Source: Cordylochernes scorpioides (taxonomy: Eukaryota > Arthropoda > Arachnida > Pseudoscorpiones > Chernetidae). From it: 64,000 nt of DNA. Location: contig CP092875.1 in the NCBI GenBank assembly GCA_030710605.1, positions 63,745,404 through 63,809,403 on the forward strand, written 5' to 3'. The translations under genes and the position numbers were made by a program. This document shows positions 30,701 through 45,700 of this stretch, piece after piece (within the stretch, counting starts at the first letter, position 1; every line of letters starts with the position of its first letter). Below the pieces are notes generated by a model. The model was not told the DNA's origin. It saw only the letters and a list, made by a program, of their open reading frames with translations, and did no database searches.

Positions 30701-33700
30701 ACTTTATTCACTTTTTTTTTTACATAGATATCATTTTATTTTTTCGTAATAAATACCATCTTCATAATCATAATAGTATTTCCCTCGATGGGTGTCAGGT
30801 AGACGGGTGTTATCTGAAAAAATAAACCTTTATTGCCAGCTGTTTATGTTTACTTGCAACAGCCCAGAACGTAATCACACCAATATTTAGATTATTTTAA
30901 TAGATTTATTTTCAATCTGTAATTAAGTGGGAGACAAATGGTATAAACTGTCTGTTCTCAATAGCCACAACCTGAATAAAATACCAAAAAATGGTCCCAA
31001 TGACCCCTGAATCTTTCAAAAGTCCAAACTCACCAGTCTGTGCAAGTAACCAAACAGGGCTTTAACACACTTTTAAGTGAAAAAGTTGAACTGCTTTTCA
31101 CATGTGTAGACATGTGGTGCACTTACAGTAAAAGCAGTCAACTACTACCCATCATGATTATCATGTACTCAGGAAAATAATTTCAAAATTAATAAACATG
31201 GTAATTGATCTCTGTGTGACCTGGATTTCTTGTTCACTTGTTGTCTAGCTTTTGTATGCTTATTTTCTACTTCTTGTATTCTTCTCCCATACTTCTTGTA
31301 TATTTCTTTGTGTATTTCTTGTCTATATACTTCTTCTATATAGCTTTCATTGTAATTTTAAAAGTGGTCTTTGTCCCCCTCAAAAATATAGTGATTGTTA
31401 TAGAAAATAAATGTTTAATTATTTCACTATAATCTCTGGGGGTCGGTGGAAGGCTGGTTAAACCGTTTGGTTTTTGACCACTACGACCCGGGTTCGATTC
31501 CCGCATTGGGCACTTTTTGATGTTAAAAAAAAAAATGCTCCAATGCCCCCAGATTCTTGAAAAAGTCCAACCCCACCAGCGAGCGCAAGTAACCAAACGG
31601 GGCTCTGGCACATTTGTAAGTGCAAAGTCGAACTGCTTTTCACATGTGTAGACATGTAGTGCGCTTACAGTAAAAGCATTCGCTAACTACCCACCATGAT
31701 TATCATGGCTTTGAGATAAGAAAGAAGAAGACTATTATCTCTGTCCTTATGCATTTTCAAACTCCGTTCATCTTTCCAAGTAATCAGTGCCATAGCTGTG
31801 TAAAGTTTCTGAGAGCAAAGCAGAGGCAATCATGAGAATAATAAAAATCCTTGTATCTACAAAAATACACATTTCTGGTAATAACCCCAAGGGATAGGTG
31901 TTTCCTCTCTGTTGATTCTATGGTGAATTATGGTAAGAAATATAAGTAGATATTTCTCATGATGCCCTCTTGCCTGGCTCTCACCAACTTAAAGCTTTGT
32001 TACCGAAATTTCACACACTATTATTTTATTTGGATTTGTTCTTATTTTCTTGTAGCTATAATCTATAATCCAAATTGTGCTTTATAATATAAATAGCTAT
32101 GGAACTGATGACTTCTTCTTCTTTCTTATCTTCACTCAATCATATTAGAGTATCAAGCTTGTAAAGCTTGAGATCATGACTGGGTGAAGTAGAATGCATC
32201 TGCCTTTGTCATTAAGACTGGGAGCACTACTTAGTGCAGGCCGACTTAGCTCCAAAAGAAATGGCTGCCTCTGACAGGAACAGACATCATGTGCAGCCGC
32301 TCCTAACATGGAGTACAAACGCTGCTCATCCTGTATTCCTGGATTAGGAGACCTTACAGGGTTCTATCAGCCGGGCCAGCTGAGCTCAGGTTTTTTAGCA
32401 AGCTTGTTGCTGCTCCCTCTCCTCCTTTTTCATCCGGGCTTGGGACCGGCAAAGGCGGAGTCACTGATGACTTGAAAAGGTGGAGTTTGAAAAAGCATAA
32501 GGACAGAGCTTATAATGAAAGAATGTAATAAGACTAAATCCAAATAAATAAATAGTGTGTGAAGTTTCAGTAACAGCGTTGTTACCATCTTCAGACAAAA
32601 GTACTGAAATTGTGCCTATCGATGAAAGAGTGCTAATATTTCTCTATATAAATTACTATATTTTGGATGGGACAATGACCACTTTGAAGAAAAGTGACAA
32701 GATCAAATAAGTAAACTCACTCTAACATTTTGGTGCTTGTTTGGTAGTAGTTCCCGGTAGGCTAGGTGCATTGGGCTAAGTCTTTTGAGTCTGGTTTTTG
32801 GTTTCCATTTTCGTATGAATTCTCCGGTTCTGTGTGATTTTGGTGCATTTACTCTCTTGTATATATAATCGGCTAAGCAGATTTTTCTCCTGTGTGTAAG
32901 AGGCAACAAGTTGACCTCAATCTCTGCAATTTTGGTTGGACAGGTGTTTCTGAGTCCACATATGATTCTTGCAGCACTGCTCTGTATCTGGTCGATTTTA
33001 TTCAGGTTGGTCTTGCTCGCCGTCTGCCACACTGGTTTGTCATTGGACCATAGATAACCCACCCTGGTATAATATTGGTTGCCTTTCCCAAGGTATTTCC
33101 CAGGTACCTATAGCTATGATAAGCATGGTGGGTTGTGACAGTTTGTACTGTAAGCTTGCATCACATGCCTTACACATGGTAGAAGCAGTTCAACTTTGTT
33201 TTTACAAGATAACAGAGCCCCATTTAGTTACCAGTGGGTTTGGGCTGATGTGGGTCAGAGGTCCATTGAGGCAATTATTTTTTGTATTATTATTTTTATC
33301 ATTATTATTTTTTAAAATTACAGTTAAACCTGTCTATAGCGCCCCCTCTAAATAGCACCTCCCTCTCTATAGCATCCAATTTTAAATACGTAGTGCAATG
33401 CGATTTACATTAAAAGTGACCTGTCTATAGCACCCCCATCTCTATAGCACCCTAATTTGGTGAGTCCCAAGAGAGGGCGCTATAGACAGGTTTAACTGTA
33501 TTATTATTTTGGAGTTGAAAAAAGTCCAATGCCAGATTCAATCTCAGATCCAGATAGTAAAAAAAGTGTTTACTACTAAGCCTCTACAAGGTATCAAAAT
33601 GTCACACAATTTACACTCTAGATTTGAATTATCTTCATTTTCTTCCATATATTCAAGTGGCATCCAAATTTTGCCAGACAGAATGGCTATCTCCAGCATT

Positions 33701-36700
33701 CTATTATTGGCATAACCTCATTTTGACATTGGTGGGCTTTTAAAAAAAAGTACCATGATACTTTATCATTTCTGATTATACAATACTGAAAAAGAACCAA
33801 CATCCAAAACCTGATTTTTTTTTTTTGTCTTTTATTTTTTACTGATTTCCTGATCAGAAGCATTGTCTAGGAACACTACACTCTGTGGAGCTACATAATG
33901 ATTGGGTGAAGAAGAATGCATCTGCTTTTGTCATTAAGACTAGGAGCACTACTCAGTAGCAGGCTGAGGGAATACTGGTAATTGGGACTAGTGATTATTA
34001 GAAATGCTGGTAATTGGGACTAGTGATAATTAGAAATGCTGGTAATTGGGACTACTGTTAAGTTAGACTGCTGGTAATATGGACTGCTAATAATGGTGAT
34101 TGTTGGTAGTTGTGACTAGTAGCATGGACTACTGATAATTGGGACTTGTTTCACTTTTGCTAGTAGCTTCCTCAAATACTGAGTTGACTAAAGAGTAACC
34201 AAGTATAAGTTCACATACTTGCTGGCGGCCAGTACATTTGGTTTATTTATGGCAACTTCACAGGGTCTCTTTTATGTTGGGGTTTTATTTCTGAAATGAA
34301 AAACAGATTTAGCTCTATGTAACTGATGGGATGTGGAAACTTAGAAATTGGATGGAATGCTGACCCAGTTGATTACTATTCCATTGATACACTTCCCTGG
34401 CAGTTGTTCCAAGAATTCCACAGTTTTTCCTGGTACACCCTTACTTGTGACTGAGAATACTTTATGTACTTCATTTCTGAGTGAGAGAATTGAAACTATC
34501 TCAGTGCTACTTTTATAAAAAAAATAAAATAAATTTTGTATTGATATGGCACAATTTGGATTATATATATAATACACTGCGGCTTGTGATTGTAAAAGAC
34601 ACTTGAAGTTACACCACATGAGTTTCTTTTCAATGAAAAATCTAAATTTTATTTCAAGGTGAAATATTGACTATTTCTAACCTTTTTGGATGAGTATGAA
34701 AGGGTGAATTATGAAGAGTAATGACTAAACTTCAAGTGTTGTTTTACAATCACAAGCCGCAGTGTATTATATTGTATTATAAGTTACTTTATGTATTATT
34801 TATGAATGGAGGAATATGTCCAGGGTAGCCTAGTGGACATGGCATCTGCCCGGTAAGCGGAACATTGTGGGTTCGATTCCCATCCCTGGACACTTTTATT
34901 TTTCCGTTCATCATTACTCTTCATAATTCACCCTTTCATACCTCATCCAAAAAGGTTAGAAATAGTCAATATTTCACCTTGAAATAAAATTTTGATTTTT
35001 CATTCAAAAGAAATTCATGCGGTGTAACTTCAAGTGTTGTTTTACAATTTGGATTATTCTATATACAGTTACGAGCGTCATCATCTCCGTCACCGTTTGC
35101 TTTTTTTTTGGAATGGCGCTCTCCTATTGGTTGGCTACGATGGTGCCGCCACTACGCGAGACACTTTGTTTTTGACTTTGCCCCCCCCCCCCCCCACTCG
35201 CTTTTTGGTTTTTGTAACTATTGTGTTGGAGCGGGTCGCTCCTTAAATAAATGCATATATTAGTTAATAACTAAATGGAATCCTCTCTTTCTTTTTCCCA
35301 GTAAGAGACGCCTACGGAAGCCAACAGTACATAGACAGATAAAGCACATAGGCTATAGTTATTAACTAATATATGCATTTATTTAAGGCGCCAATTTATA
35401 ATTGTAACAAATAGTATTTGAATCAAAACATTCAATCGGGTAAAACACGGGCGTTGCCCGGGTCATTCGGCTAGTGTATAAATAAATATGACAAGGAAAA
35501 CAGATAAAATGGTATGCTCAGGTACAATCTGGTGTATAAATTAGAAACACAAAATAATGAGACCAAATCCAAATTGGGTCCTTTGGCTAGTAGATTATAA
35601 ACACAAGGTAATAAGACCAAATCCAAATAAATAAAATAGTGTGTGACGTTTTGGTAACAGCGTTGTTACCGAACTGTCACACACTATTTTTTTTATTTGG
35701 ATTTGGTCTTATTACCTTGTGTTTAAATTTTGTATTGTTCTCCTATATTGTAGTTAGAAAAATATTGGGAGGAGCTGAGTGGTGGCCCCTCACCAGTTTG
35801 ATCTACCAAACTGCTGTTCTTTGTAAGTGCAAAGTCGAACTGCTTTTCACATGTGTAGACATGTGGTGCACTTTCAGTAAAAGCAATCGCCTACTTTTAC
35901 CCACCATGATTTTCATGGCCTGTACCATGTGTACTAGGGATAAGCAAAAAAAAAAAAACTGCTGTTCTAATATTGTATTGGAAGCTATTTCCACTTATCC
36001 ATGGTTAAAACAATAGGGATTCAAAATGTGGGACTTTAAAATTGAAAGATAACAAGACCAAATCTAAATCATTGAAATGTTTGAGGAGTTTCGATAATAG
36101 TATTGTTGCCATCATCAGACAGAGTACTAAAATGGTTTAAAATTATAATCTTATAATATAGTTGCAGTTACAATATAAAGGAGACTTATTATAATGAGAT
36201 TCCACTTGTAAATATGACTCAACTAGCAGAATGACCCGGGCAACGCCCGTGTTTTACCCGATTGAATGTTTTGATTCAAATACTATTTGTTACAATTAAA
36301 AATTGGCGCCTTAAATAAATGCATATGTTAGTTAATATCTATAGCCTATGTGCTTTATCTGTCTATGTACTGGTGGCGTGTGGGTAGGGAAGAGATAAGA
36401 TCTGCCAAGTTCATCCTGTTGTGAGATAAGACACAATTGTGTCATTAACCCTCATCACCCTCAATTCCCACACTTTTGACCATATTTGTAGATCCTATAT
36501 GTACACGCATGGGAACGCTGACATTCTACAAGCTTGAAAGAGATAAGAACAACACTACATACATATTTATAAACAATTGTGTTATTAACCCTCATCACCC
36601 TCAATTCCCACACTTCTGACCATATTTGTAGATCCTATATGTACATGCATGGGAACATCTACAAGCTTGAAAGAGATAAGAACAACACTACATACATATT

Positions 36701-39700
36701 TATAAACAATTGTGTTATTAACCCTCATCACCCTCAATTCCCACACTTCTGACCATATTTGTAGATCCTATATGTACATGCATGGGAACATCTACAAGCT
36801 TGAAAGAGATAAGAACAACACTACATACATATTTATAAACAATTGTGTTATTAACCCTCATCACCCTCAATTCCCACACTTCTGACCATATTTGTAGATC
36901 CTATATGTACATGCATGGGAAGACTCACATTCTACAAGCTTGAAAGAGATAAGAACAACACTACATACATATTTATAAACAATTGTGTCATTAACCCTCA
37001 TCACCCTCAATTCCCACACTTCTGACCATATTTGTAGATCCTATATGTAAATGCATGGGAAGACTCACATTCTACAAGCTTGAAAGAGATAAGAACAACA
37101 CTACATACATATTTATAAACAATTGTGTCATTAACCCTCATCACCCTCAATTCCCACACTTCTGACCATATTGGTACATCCTATATGTACATGCATGGGA
37201 AGACTCACATTCTACAAGCTTGAAAGAGATAAGAACAACACTACATACATATTTATAAACAATTGTGTCATTAACCCTCATCACCCTCAATTCCCACACT
37301 TCTGACCATATTTGTAGATCCTATATGTACATGCATGGGAACATCTACAAGCTTGAAAGAGATAAGAACAACACTACATACATATTTATAAACAATTGTG
37401 TCATTAACCCTCATCACCCTCAATTCCCACACTTCTGACCATATTTGTAGATCCTATATGTACATGCATGGGAACATCTACAAGCTTGAAAGAGATAAGA
37501 ACAACACTACATACATATTTATAAACAATTGTGTCATTAACCCTCATCACCCTCAATTCCCACACTTCTGACCATATTGGTACATCCTATATGTACATGC
37601 ATGGGAACATCTACAAGCTTGAAAGAGATAAGAACAACACTACATACATATTTATAAACAATTGTGTCATTAACCCTCATCACCCTCAATTCCCACACTT
37701 CTGACCATATTTGTAATCCTATATGTACATGCATGGGAACATCTACAAGCTTGAAAGAGATAAGAACAACACTACATACATATTTATAAACAATTGTGTC
37801 ATTAACCCTCATCACCCTCAATTCCTACACTTCTGACCATATTTGTAGATCCTATATGTACATGCATGGGAACATCTACAAGCTTGAAAGAGATAAGAAC
37901 ACACTACATACATATTTATAAACAATTGTGTCATTAACCCTCATCACCCTCAATTCCCACACTTCTGACCATATTTGTAGATCCTATATGTACATGCATG
38001 GGAACATCTACAAGCTTGAAAGAGATAAGAACAACACTACATACATATTTATAAACAATTGTGTCATTAACCCTCATCACCCTCAATTCCCACACTTCTG
38101 ACCTTATTGATACATCCAATATGTACATGCATGGGAACATCTACAAGCTTGAAAGAGATAAGAACAACACTACATACATATTTATAAACAATTGTGTCAT
38201 TAACCCTCATCACCCTCAATTCCCACACTTCTGACCATATTTGTAGATCCTATATGTACATGCATGGGAACATCTACAAGCTTGAAAGAGATAAGAACAA
38301 CACTACATACATATTTATAAACAATTGTGTCATTAACCCTCATCACCCTCAATTCCCACACTTCTGACCATATTGATACATCCAATATGTACATGCATGG
38401 GAACATCTACAAGCTTGAAAGAGATAAGAACAACACTACATACATATTTATAAACAATTGTGTCATTAACCCTCATCACCCTCAATTCCCACACTTCTGA
38501 CCATATTTGTAGATCCTATATGTACATGCATGGGAACATCTACAAGCTTGAAAGAGATAAGAACAACACTACATACATATTTATAAACAATTGTGTCATT
38601 AACCCTCATCACCCTCAATTCCCACACTTCTGACCATATTGATACATCCAATATGTACATGCATGGGAACATCTACAAGCTTGAAAGAGATAAGAACAAC
38701 ACTACATACATATTTATAAACAATTGTGTCATTAACCCTCATCACCCTCAATTCCCACACTTCTGACCATATTTGTAGATCCTATATGTACATGCATGGG
38801 AACATCTACAAGCTTGAAAGAGATAAGAACAACACTACATACATATTTATAAACAATTGTGTCATTAACCCTCATCACCCTCAATTCCCACACTTCTGAC
38901 CATATTGATACATCCAATATGTACATGCATGGGAACATCTACAAGCTTGAAAGAGATAAGAACAACACTACATACATATTTATAAACAATTGTGTCATTA
39001 ACCCTCATCACCCTCAATTCCCACACTTCTGACCATATTTGTAGATCCTATATGTACATGCATGGGAACATCTACAAGCTTGAAAGAGATAAGAACAACA
39101 CTACATACATATTTATAAACAATTGTGTCATTAACCCTCATCACCCTCAATTCCCACACTTCTGACCATATTGATACATCCAATATGTACATGCATGGGA
39201 ACATCTACAAGCTTGAAAGAGATAAGAACAACACTACATACATATTTATAAACAATTGTGTCATTAACCCTCATCACCCTCAATTCCCACACTTCTGACC
39301 ATATTTGTAGATCCTATATGTACATGCATGGGAACATCTACAAGCTTGAAAGAGATAAGAACAACACTACATACATATTTATAAACAATTGTGTCATTAA
39401 CCCTCATCACCCTCAATTCCCACACTTCTGACCATATTGATACATCCAATATGTACATGCATGGGAACATCTACAAGCTTGAAAGAGATAAGAACAACAC
39501 TACATACATATTTATAAACAATTGTGTCATTAACCCTCATCACCCTCAATTCCCACACTTCTGACCATATTTGTAGATCCTATATGTACATGCATGGGAA
39601 CATCTACAAGCTTGAAAGAGATAAGAACAACACTACATACATATTTATAAACAATTGTGTCATTAACCCTCATCACCCTCAATTCCCACACTTCTGACCA

Positions 39701-42700
39701 TATTGATACATCCAATATGTACATGCATGGGAACATCTACAAGCTTGAAAGAGATAAGAACAACACTACATACATATTTATAAACAATTGTGTCATTAAC
39801 CCTCATCACCCTCAATTCCCACACTTCTGACCATATTTGTAGATCCTATATGTACATGCATGGGAACATCTACAAGCTTGAAAGAGATAAGAACAACACT
39901 ACATACATATTTATAAACAATTGTGTCATTAACCCTCATCACCCTCAATTCCCACACTTCTGACCATATTGATACATCCAATATGTACATGCATGGGAAC
40001 ATCTACAAGCTTGAAAGAGATAAGAACAACACTACATACATATTTATAAACAATTGTGTCATTAACCCTCATCACCCTCAATTCCCACACTTCTGACCAT
40101 ATTTGTAGATCCTATATGTACATGCATGGGAACATCTACAAGCTTGAAAGAGATAAGAACAACACTACATACATATTTATAAACAATTGTGTCATTAACC
40201 CTCATCACCCTCAATTCCCACACTTCTGACCATATTTGTAAATCCTATATGTACATGCATGGGAACATCTACAAGCTTGAAAGAGATAAGAACAACACTA
40301 CATACATATTTATAAACAATTGTGTCATTAACCCTCATCACCCTCAATTCCCACACTTCTGACCATATTTGTAAATCCTATATGTACATGCATGGGAACA
40401 TCTACAAGCTTGAAAGAGATAAGAACAACACTACATACATATTTATAAACAATTGTGTCATTAACCCTCATCACCTTCAATTCCCACACTTCTGACCATA
40501 TTGGTAGATCCTATATGTACATGCATGGGAACATCTACAAGCTTGAAAGAGATAAGAACAACACTACATACATATTTATAAACATCATTCTTTTTATCTA
40601 CCTCTGATTACTTATCTGACACCTGATGTTTGGAATGTCCCCGCTGTGTTTCTGTGTGTATTCCAGTGGCCATTGTTGTATGAAAAATACATAGTATTCC
40701 AGACATTTTTCTTACATATATTTATCATACATATATCAGGGAACAGGTTAAATCAATTAATAGTTGATTTCTGTTCCACCAGATGGCGCTCTGCCTTCTG
40801 AAAAGCACATGTGCTCCTGGTCAGGATATGCCTACTTTGTTTTTAATATATTTATGTATTGCTTTCAAAAATATCAGCAAAAAAATCTAAGGCAATAGCT
40901 TACTTGATAAGGCACAATTTGGATTGTAGATTATAAACACAAGGTAATAAGACCAAATCCAAATAAATAAATAGTGTGTGACGTTTCGGTAACAGCGTTG
41001 TTACCATCTTCAGACAAAAGTACTGAATGAGAGAATTTTACCACAGCAATTCTCTCATTCAGTACTTTTGTCTGAAGATGGTAACAACGCTGTTACCGAA
41101 ACGTCACACACTATTTATTTATTTGGATTTGGTCTTATTACCTTGTGTTTGCAATAGCTTACTATAATTTTTTTAGATCATCATTATGTAAGGACCAGTC
41201 AACAAGTGAATGACTTTGAGTTGAAGAGTAAAGCCAGTTCAATTTCTATTTCACTACCTATGTAAGTGATAAGGCACAATTTGAATTATAGATTATAAAC
41301 ACAAGGTAATAAGACTAAATAAATAAATAGTGTGTGATGTTTCAGTAACAGCGTTGTTACCAAATCGTCACACACTATTTATTTATTTGGATTTGGTCTT
41401 ATTATCTTGTGTTCACTACCTATGTAAATAACACAAGATGATTATTACCTTACCCAATTGGGAGAATCTGTATGGGGCAAGTCCCTAATAAAGGCTTTTG
41501 TGTGTTGTGTATTCCAGTGGCCTTTTTTGTATGAAAAATATATTCCAGACATATCGGAAGAATCCTCTGAAATTTAAATTACAATAGAATGCAGTCTCTG
41601 AGGATAAATTTATTAATTTTATTAAATGTTTTCTCAAGCTTTCAAGTACTGTGAACCCTTCTACAGCAGCATACGTTGAAAAGTTTTCGCCATATGCTCC
41701 AGTAGAAGGGTTTACATTACCCAAAAGCATGAGAAAACATTTAATAAAATTAAGAAATTTATCCTCAGAGACTGCATATTCTATTGTAATTCCAGACATA
41801 TCTTTTAAACTTGCAGTGAGCACATCACCAATGTTTTCAAAATCAACAAGAAGTAATTATGTACGAGGTGTGTTCAAAAAGTATCGCGACTTTTGTGTTT
41901 TTTCAAAAATTATTTATTTATTCATGAATACCTATTTTGTTCCCTTCAAAGTAATCCCCATGAGATATTATACACTTGTGCCAACAGTTTTTCCAATCTT
42001 CGAAGCACTTCAAAAAATCATTTTTAAAAATCTTTTTCAGCTCCTCCTTCGATGCCGTCTTTATCTCGTCAAGCATAGCGTAACGTCGTCCTTTCATGGG
42101 CCTCTTCAGTTTAGGGAACAAGAAAAAGTCACAGGGGGCCATATCTGGGGAATACGGTGGCTGCGGCATCATTAGTGTGTTGTTTTTGGCCAAAAAGTTG
42201 CGCGCAAGCAACGATGTGTGAGCAGGGGCGTTATCGTGGTGCAGAAGCCAATTTTTGTTCTTCCACAAATCCGGGCGTTTCTGGCGGATTGCTTCGCGCA
42301 AATTGCGCATAACTTGCAGGTAATATTCCTTATTGACCGTTCTACCCTGTGGCAAGAACTCATGATGCACCACGCCCCTGCAATCGAAGAAAACTGTCAG
42401 CAAAACTTTCACATTCGACCGAACTTGGCGCGCTTTTTTTGGTCTTGGTTCGTGCGGCAGCTTCCATTGAGATGATTGAGCTTTGGTTTCCACGTCATAA
42501 CCATAAACCCACGCTTCGTCACCAGTTATGACCCTCTGGAGCAAATTTGGGTCGTCGCGGACAGAGTCCAACATCTCATTAGCAATGTTCATGCGATGCT
42601 GTTTTTGGTCGCAATTGAGCAATTTTGGTACGAATTTCGCGGCGACCTGTCTCATGCCCAAATCATTGATAAAAATCGAATGGCACGAGCCAATCGATAT

Positions 42701-45700
42701 GTTTAGGTCCTCAGCAACTTCTCTAACGGTGATTTGACGATTGGCCAAAATCATTTTCTCCACTTCATTAATTTTTCGTCTGTTGTTGAAGTGCTTGTAC
42801 CACCGATAAACGTTGCTTCGGTCCAAGGTAGCTTCTCCGTATGCCACAGTCAACATTCGGAATGCATCCGCGCACTTAATTTCGTTTTTCACCAAAATTT
42901 GATACAGGTTCTTTGATCCATTTTTTTTAATAGGTAAAAATCGAAGACGATCCAAAACACCTGCAAGCAAAGCGGCTGTCAACAATTAAGTGAACATTCA
43001 AAATGGCCGAGCTTGTCGGCATAAGTGACAGACATGAGTACCAACATAACGCCACAAAAAGATCGAAATTCGAATATACGTAACCCGCGAAAATTCAAAA
43101 GTCGCGATACTTTTTGAACACACCTTGTACTGTATGTACAATTTAGATTATAGATTTAAAAAAACACAAGGCAACATGCTTAACTAAAACTTTTTTCTTT
43201 CTTATCTCTAAGTAATAAAGCACAATTTGGATTGTAGATTATAATAAAAGAAAATAAGACCTAATCCAAATAATTTAATAGTGTGTGCGGTTTCGGAAAC
43301 CACGTTGTCACCATCATCAGACAAAAGAATAAATGATGATGGTGACAACGTTGTTGCCGAAACGTCACACACTAATAAATTATTTGGATCAGGTCTTATT
43401 TTCTCTAAGTAATTTAAATCAATTAATATTTTTGTGCAATAAATTCTGTTCCAAAATAATTTTATTAGGTGCTGCTTGTACATGGTTCCAAGTTGTTACT
43501 TCCCTAGAAAAAAAAATTGTAAGATCTCATAATTACCCTTAATGTTAACTGTTACAGACCTTGGCCATGCATCAACCAGTGAAACTAAAACTAAGCATCT
43601 ACTATGATAAGGCACAATTTGGATTATAGAGTATAAACACAAGGTAATAAGACCAAATCCAAATAAATAAATAGTGTGTGATGTTTCGGTAACAGCGTTG
43701 TTACTGAAACGTCACACAATATTTATTCATTTGGATTTGTCTTACTACCTTGTGTTAAGCATCTACTAATAAAATGTAGAGCAAAAGTTGAAGGAAAGTT
43801 GTTGCACAAGTTATTGTTGATTGCTACTATCAGTTTTTGACGGATCACTTCAACTGGCCTTCCTAGCTGACTCCAGCCAACTCGAGTTTTGACCCCTCTG
43901 TGCCAACTTTACCATTGCCAAAATCAGAGAAAAAAAAAATTCTTACCTATTTTTTTGATGGTTATGTTCAATTGGTACTTATTAAGTGGGATTTATTAGG
44001 GAATTAGCCTTAATTATTAGTAGTACCAATTAACTATCTTTTTGATATGAATTTATGATAAGGCACAATTTGGAGTATAGATTATAAATACAAGGTAATA
44101 AGACCAAATCCAAAAGCCAAAAATCCAAAATTGGATTTGGTGTTATTACCTTGTGGATATGCATTTATGATAGTGAGAGTATTTTAAACACACACGTGTT
44201 GTATAATTGAGACCATCCTTGAGTTTGCCCCAGGGATTTCCAATTAAATTGTAGAGTACTTCAATGTTAATTCATTAAGTATTAAATCATACTGCTGTGC
44301 ATAATCTTCCTTCCTGATTTTGTCTAGTTGAAAGTTGACACTTGAAAGTTGCCCTTCACCCAAGCTGAAAAATTTGTAATGTAGAGACCAAACTGATGGT
44401 TAAAAAAAGTAAAATGTGCTTGAGATTATCTGAAACCTTTTTGGACAATGGCAGAAACGCTCCTACTAAAAGTTTATAGTGTAACACCTTGTTATTAAGG
44501 TCTTCAATGGGATTGATATTTGAGACCTGATGAGTGACCTTATTATTGAGGTCATTTTTCTCTTGATAACGTTGAGGAACCAACGATCTTGACAGTAATA
44601 AAGAGGGAATTCTTTAATAAGCACATACAGTATAACCTCTTCAATTCAACCAACCATATTTTAACACCTACTTTAATTGAACCCTTTTTTATTTTAAAAA
44701 TTCCAATAAGGCTATTTTCTTTAACTTGACCAACTACAATTCAACAGGGACTTTTAATTTAACTGGAAATTCTGATCACTTTGAGTGTTGAATTAAAAAG
44801 TTTACTGTATTGAGTGTATCAAAAAGGTATTTTGATGCCGACTTTGCATGTTTGGATTTGGTATGTTTGCCATTCACTACCAGCTGAGGAGTTTCTAATG
44901 AAGGTGACTTGCAGCTCATCGTAGATGACGACCCCAGCAAAGTATGGACATACTATGACGCTGGGCCGCGGGACGTGAAATGTCCTCTGGTGTGCCTGCC
45001 TCCTGTCAGTGGATTGGCTATCTCTTTCTACCGCCAGATATTGGGGCTCTCTGCGCGGGGCTACCGCGTCATTGCTGTGAGTACATCAATCCTGTAGCAC
45101 AGTACTTTTCACCAATTGCTGCTGCTGTAGGTCCACTACCCAGTGTATTGGTCCATAAAGGAATTCTGCGTGGGCTTCCGTAAACTCCTTGACAAACTCA
45201 ATTTAGACATGGTAAGCTTACTTCTGATAACCTGCCCTGTGATCGCAGTTTCCAAATAATTAAGCTATGTTTGAGATCTAATACAGAGAGGTTCTACTAT
45301 ATACAGATTCATGTCAAATATGTATGTATCTATATATACCAGGCTGTATCAAAAGTTTGTTCTCAAAGCGGAAACCCAATATATAAAATTATATATATAT
45401 TTAAATATTTCTTGAATATTGAGCAATCCATATGAAATTATTAATTAAATGGCATATTTTGGATCAAAAATTCTGTATATATTTTAAATTTTAGCCCCAG
45501 AGTTGTAAATATTTATATATCGTCGCGTGAAGGCATCGTGTGATGAACCAAAGCAGTTCAAAAACAAGAAAAGCCCTGATGAAGTTAGGTGTATAGCCTA
45601 TTGATATATTGGCATTTGTATTAAATAAAATGTTTTGTTTCATTTTTGATCCAAAATATGCCATTTAATTAATATTTAAATATATATACCAATATAAATA

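Noticed and set aside
37537..40002. Eight near-identical 68-codon open frames on the - strand
   Set aside because: They recur exactly every 266 bp, the satellite dimer, and change frame between monomers. They have no recognisable domain and are by-products of the repeat.
36427..40582. Hammerhead in the satellite, as in some animal satellites
   Set aside because: Neither strand of the monomer has CUGANGA followed by a hairpin and GAAA.
45570..45600. CTGATGA in the centre of the family D palindrome as a hammerhead
   Set aside because: No GAAA box or matching stem I and III could be placed around it.
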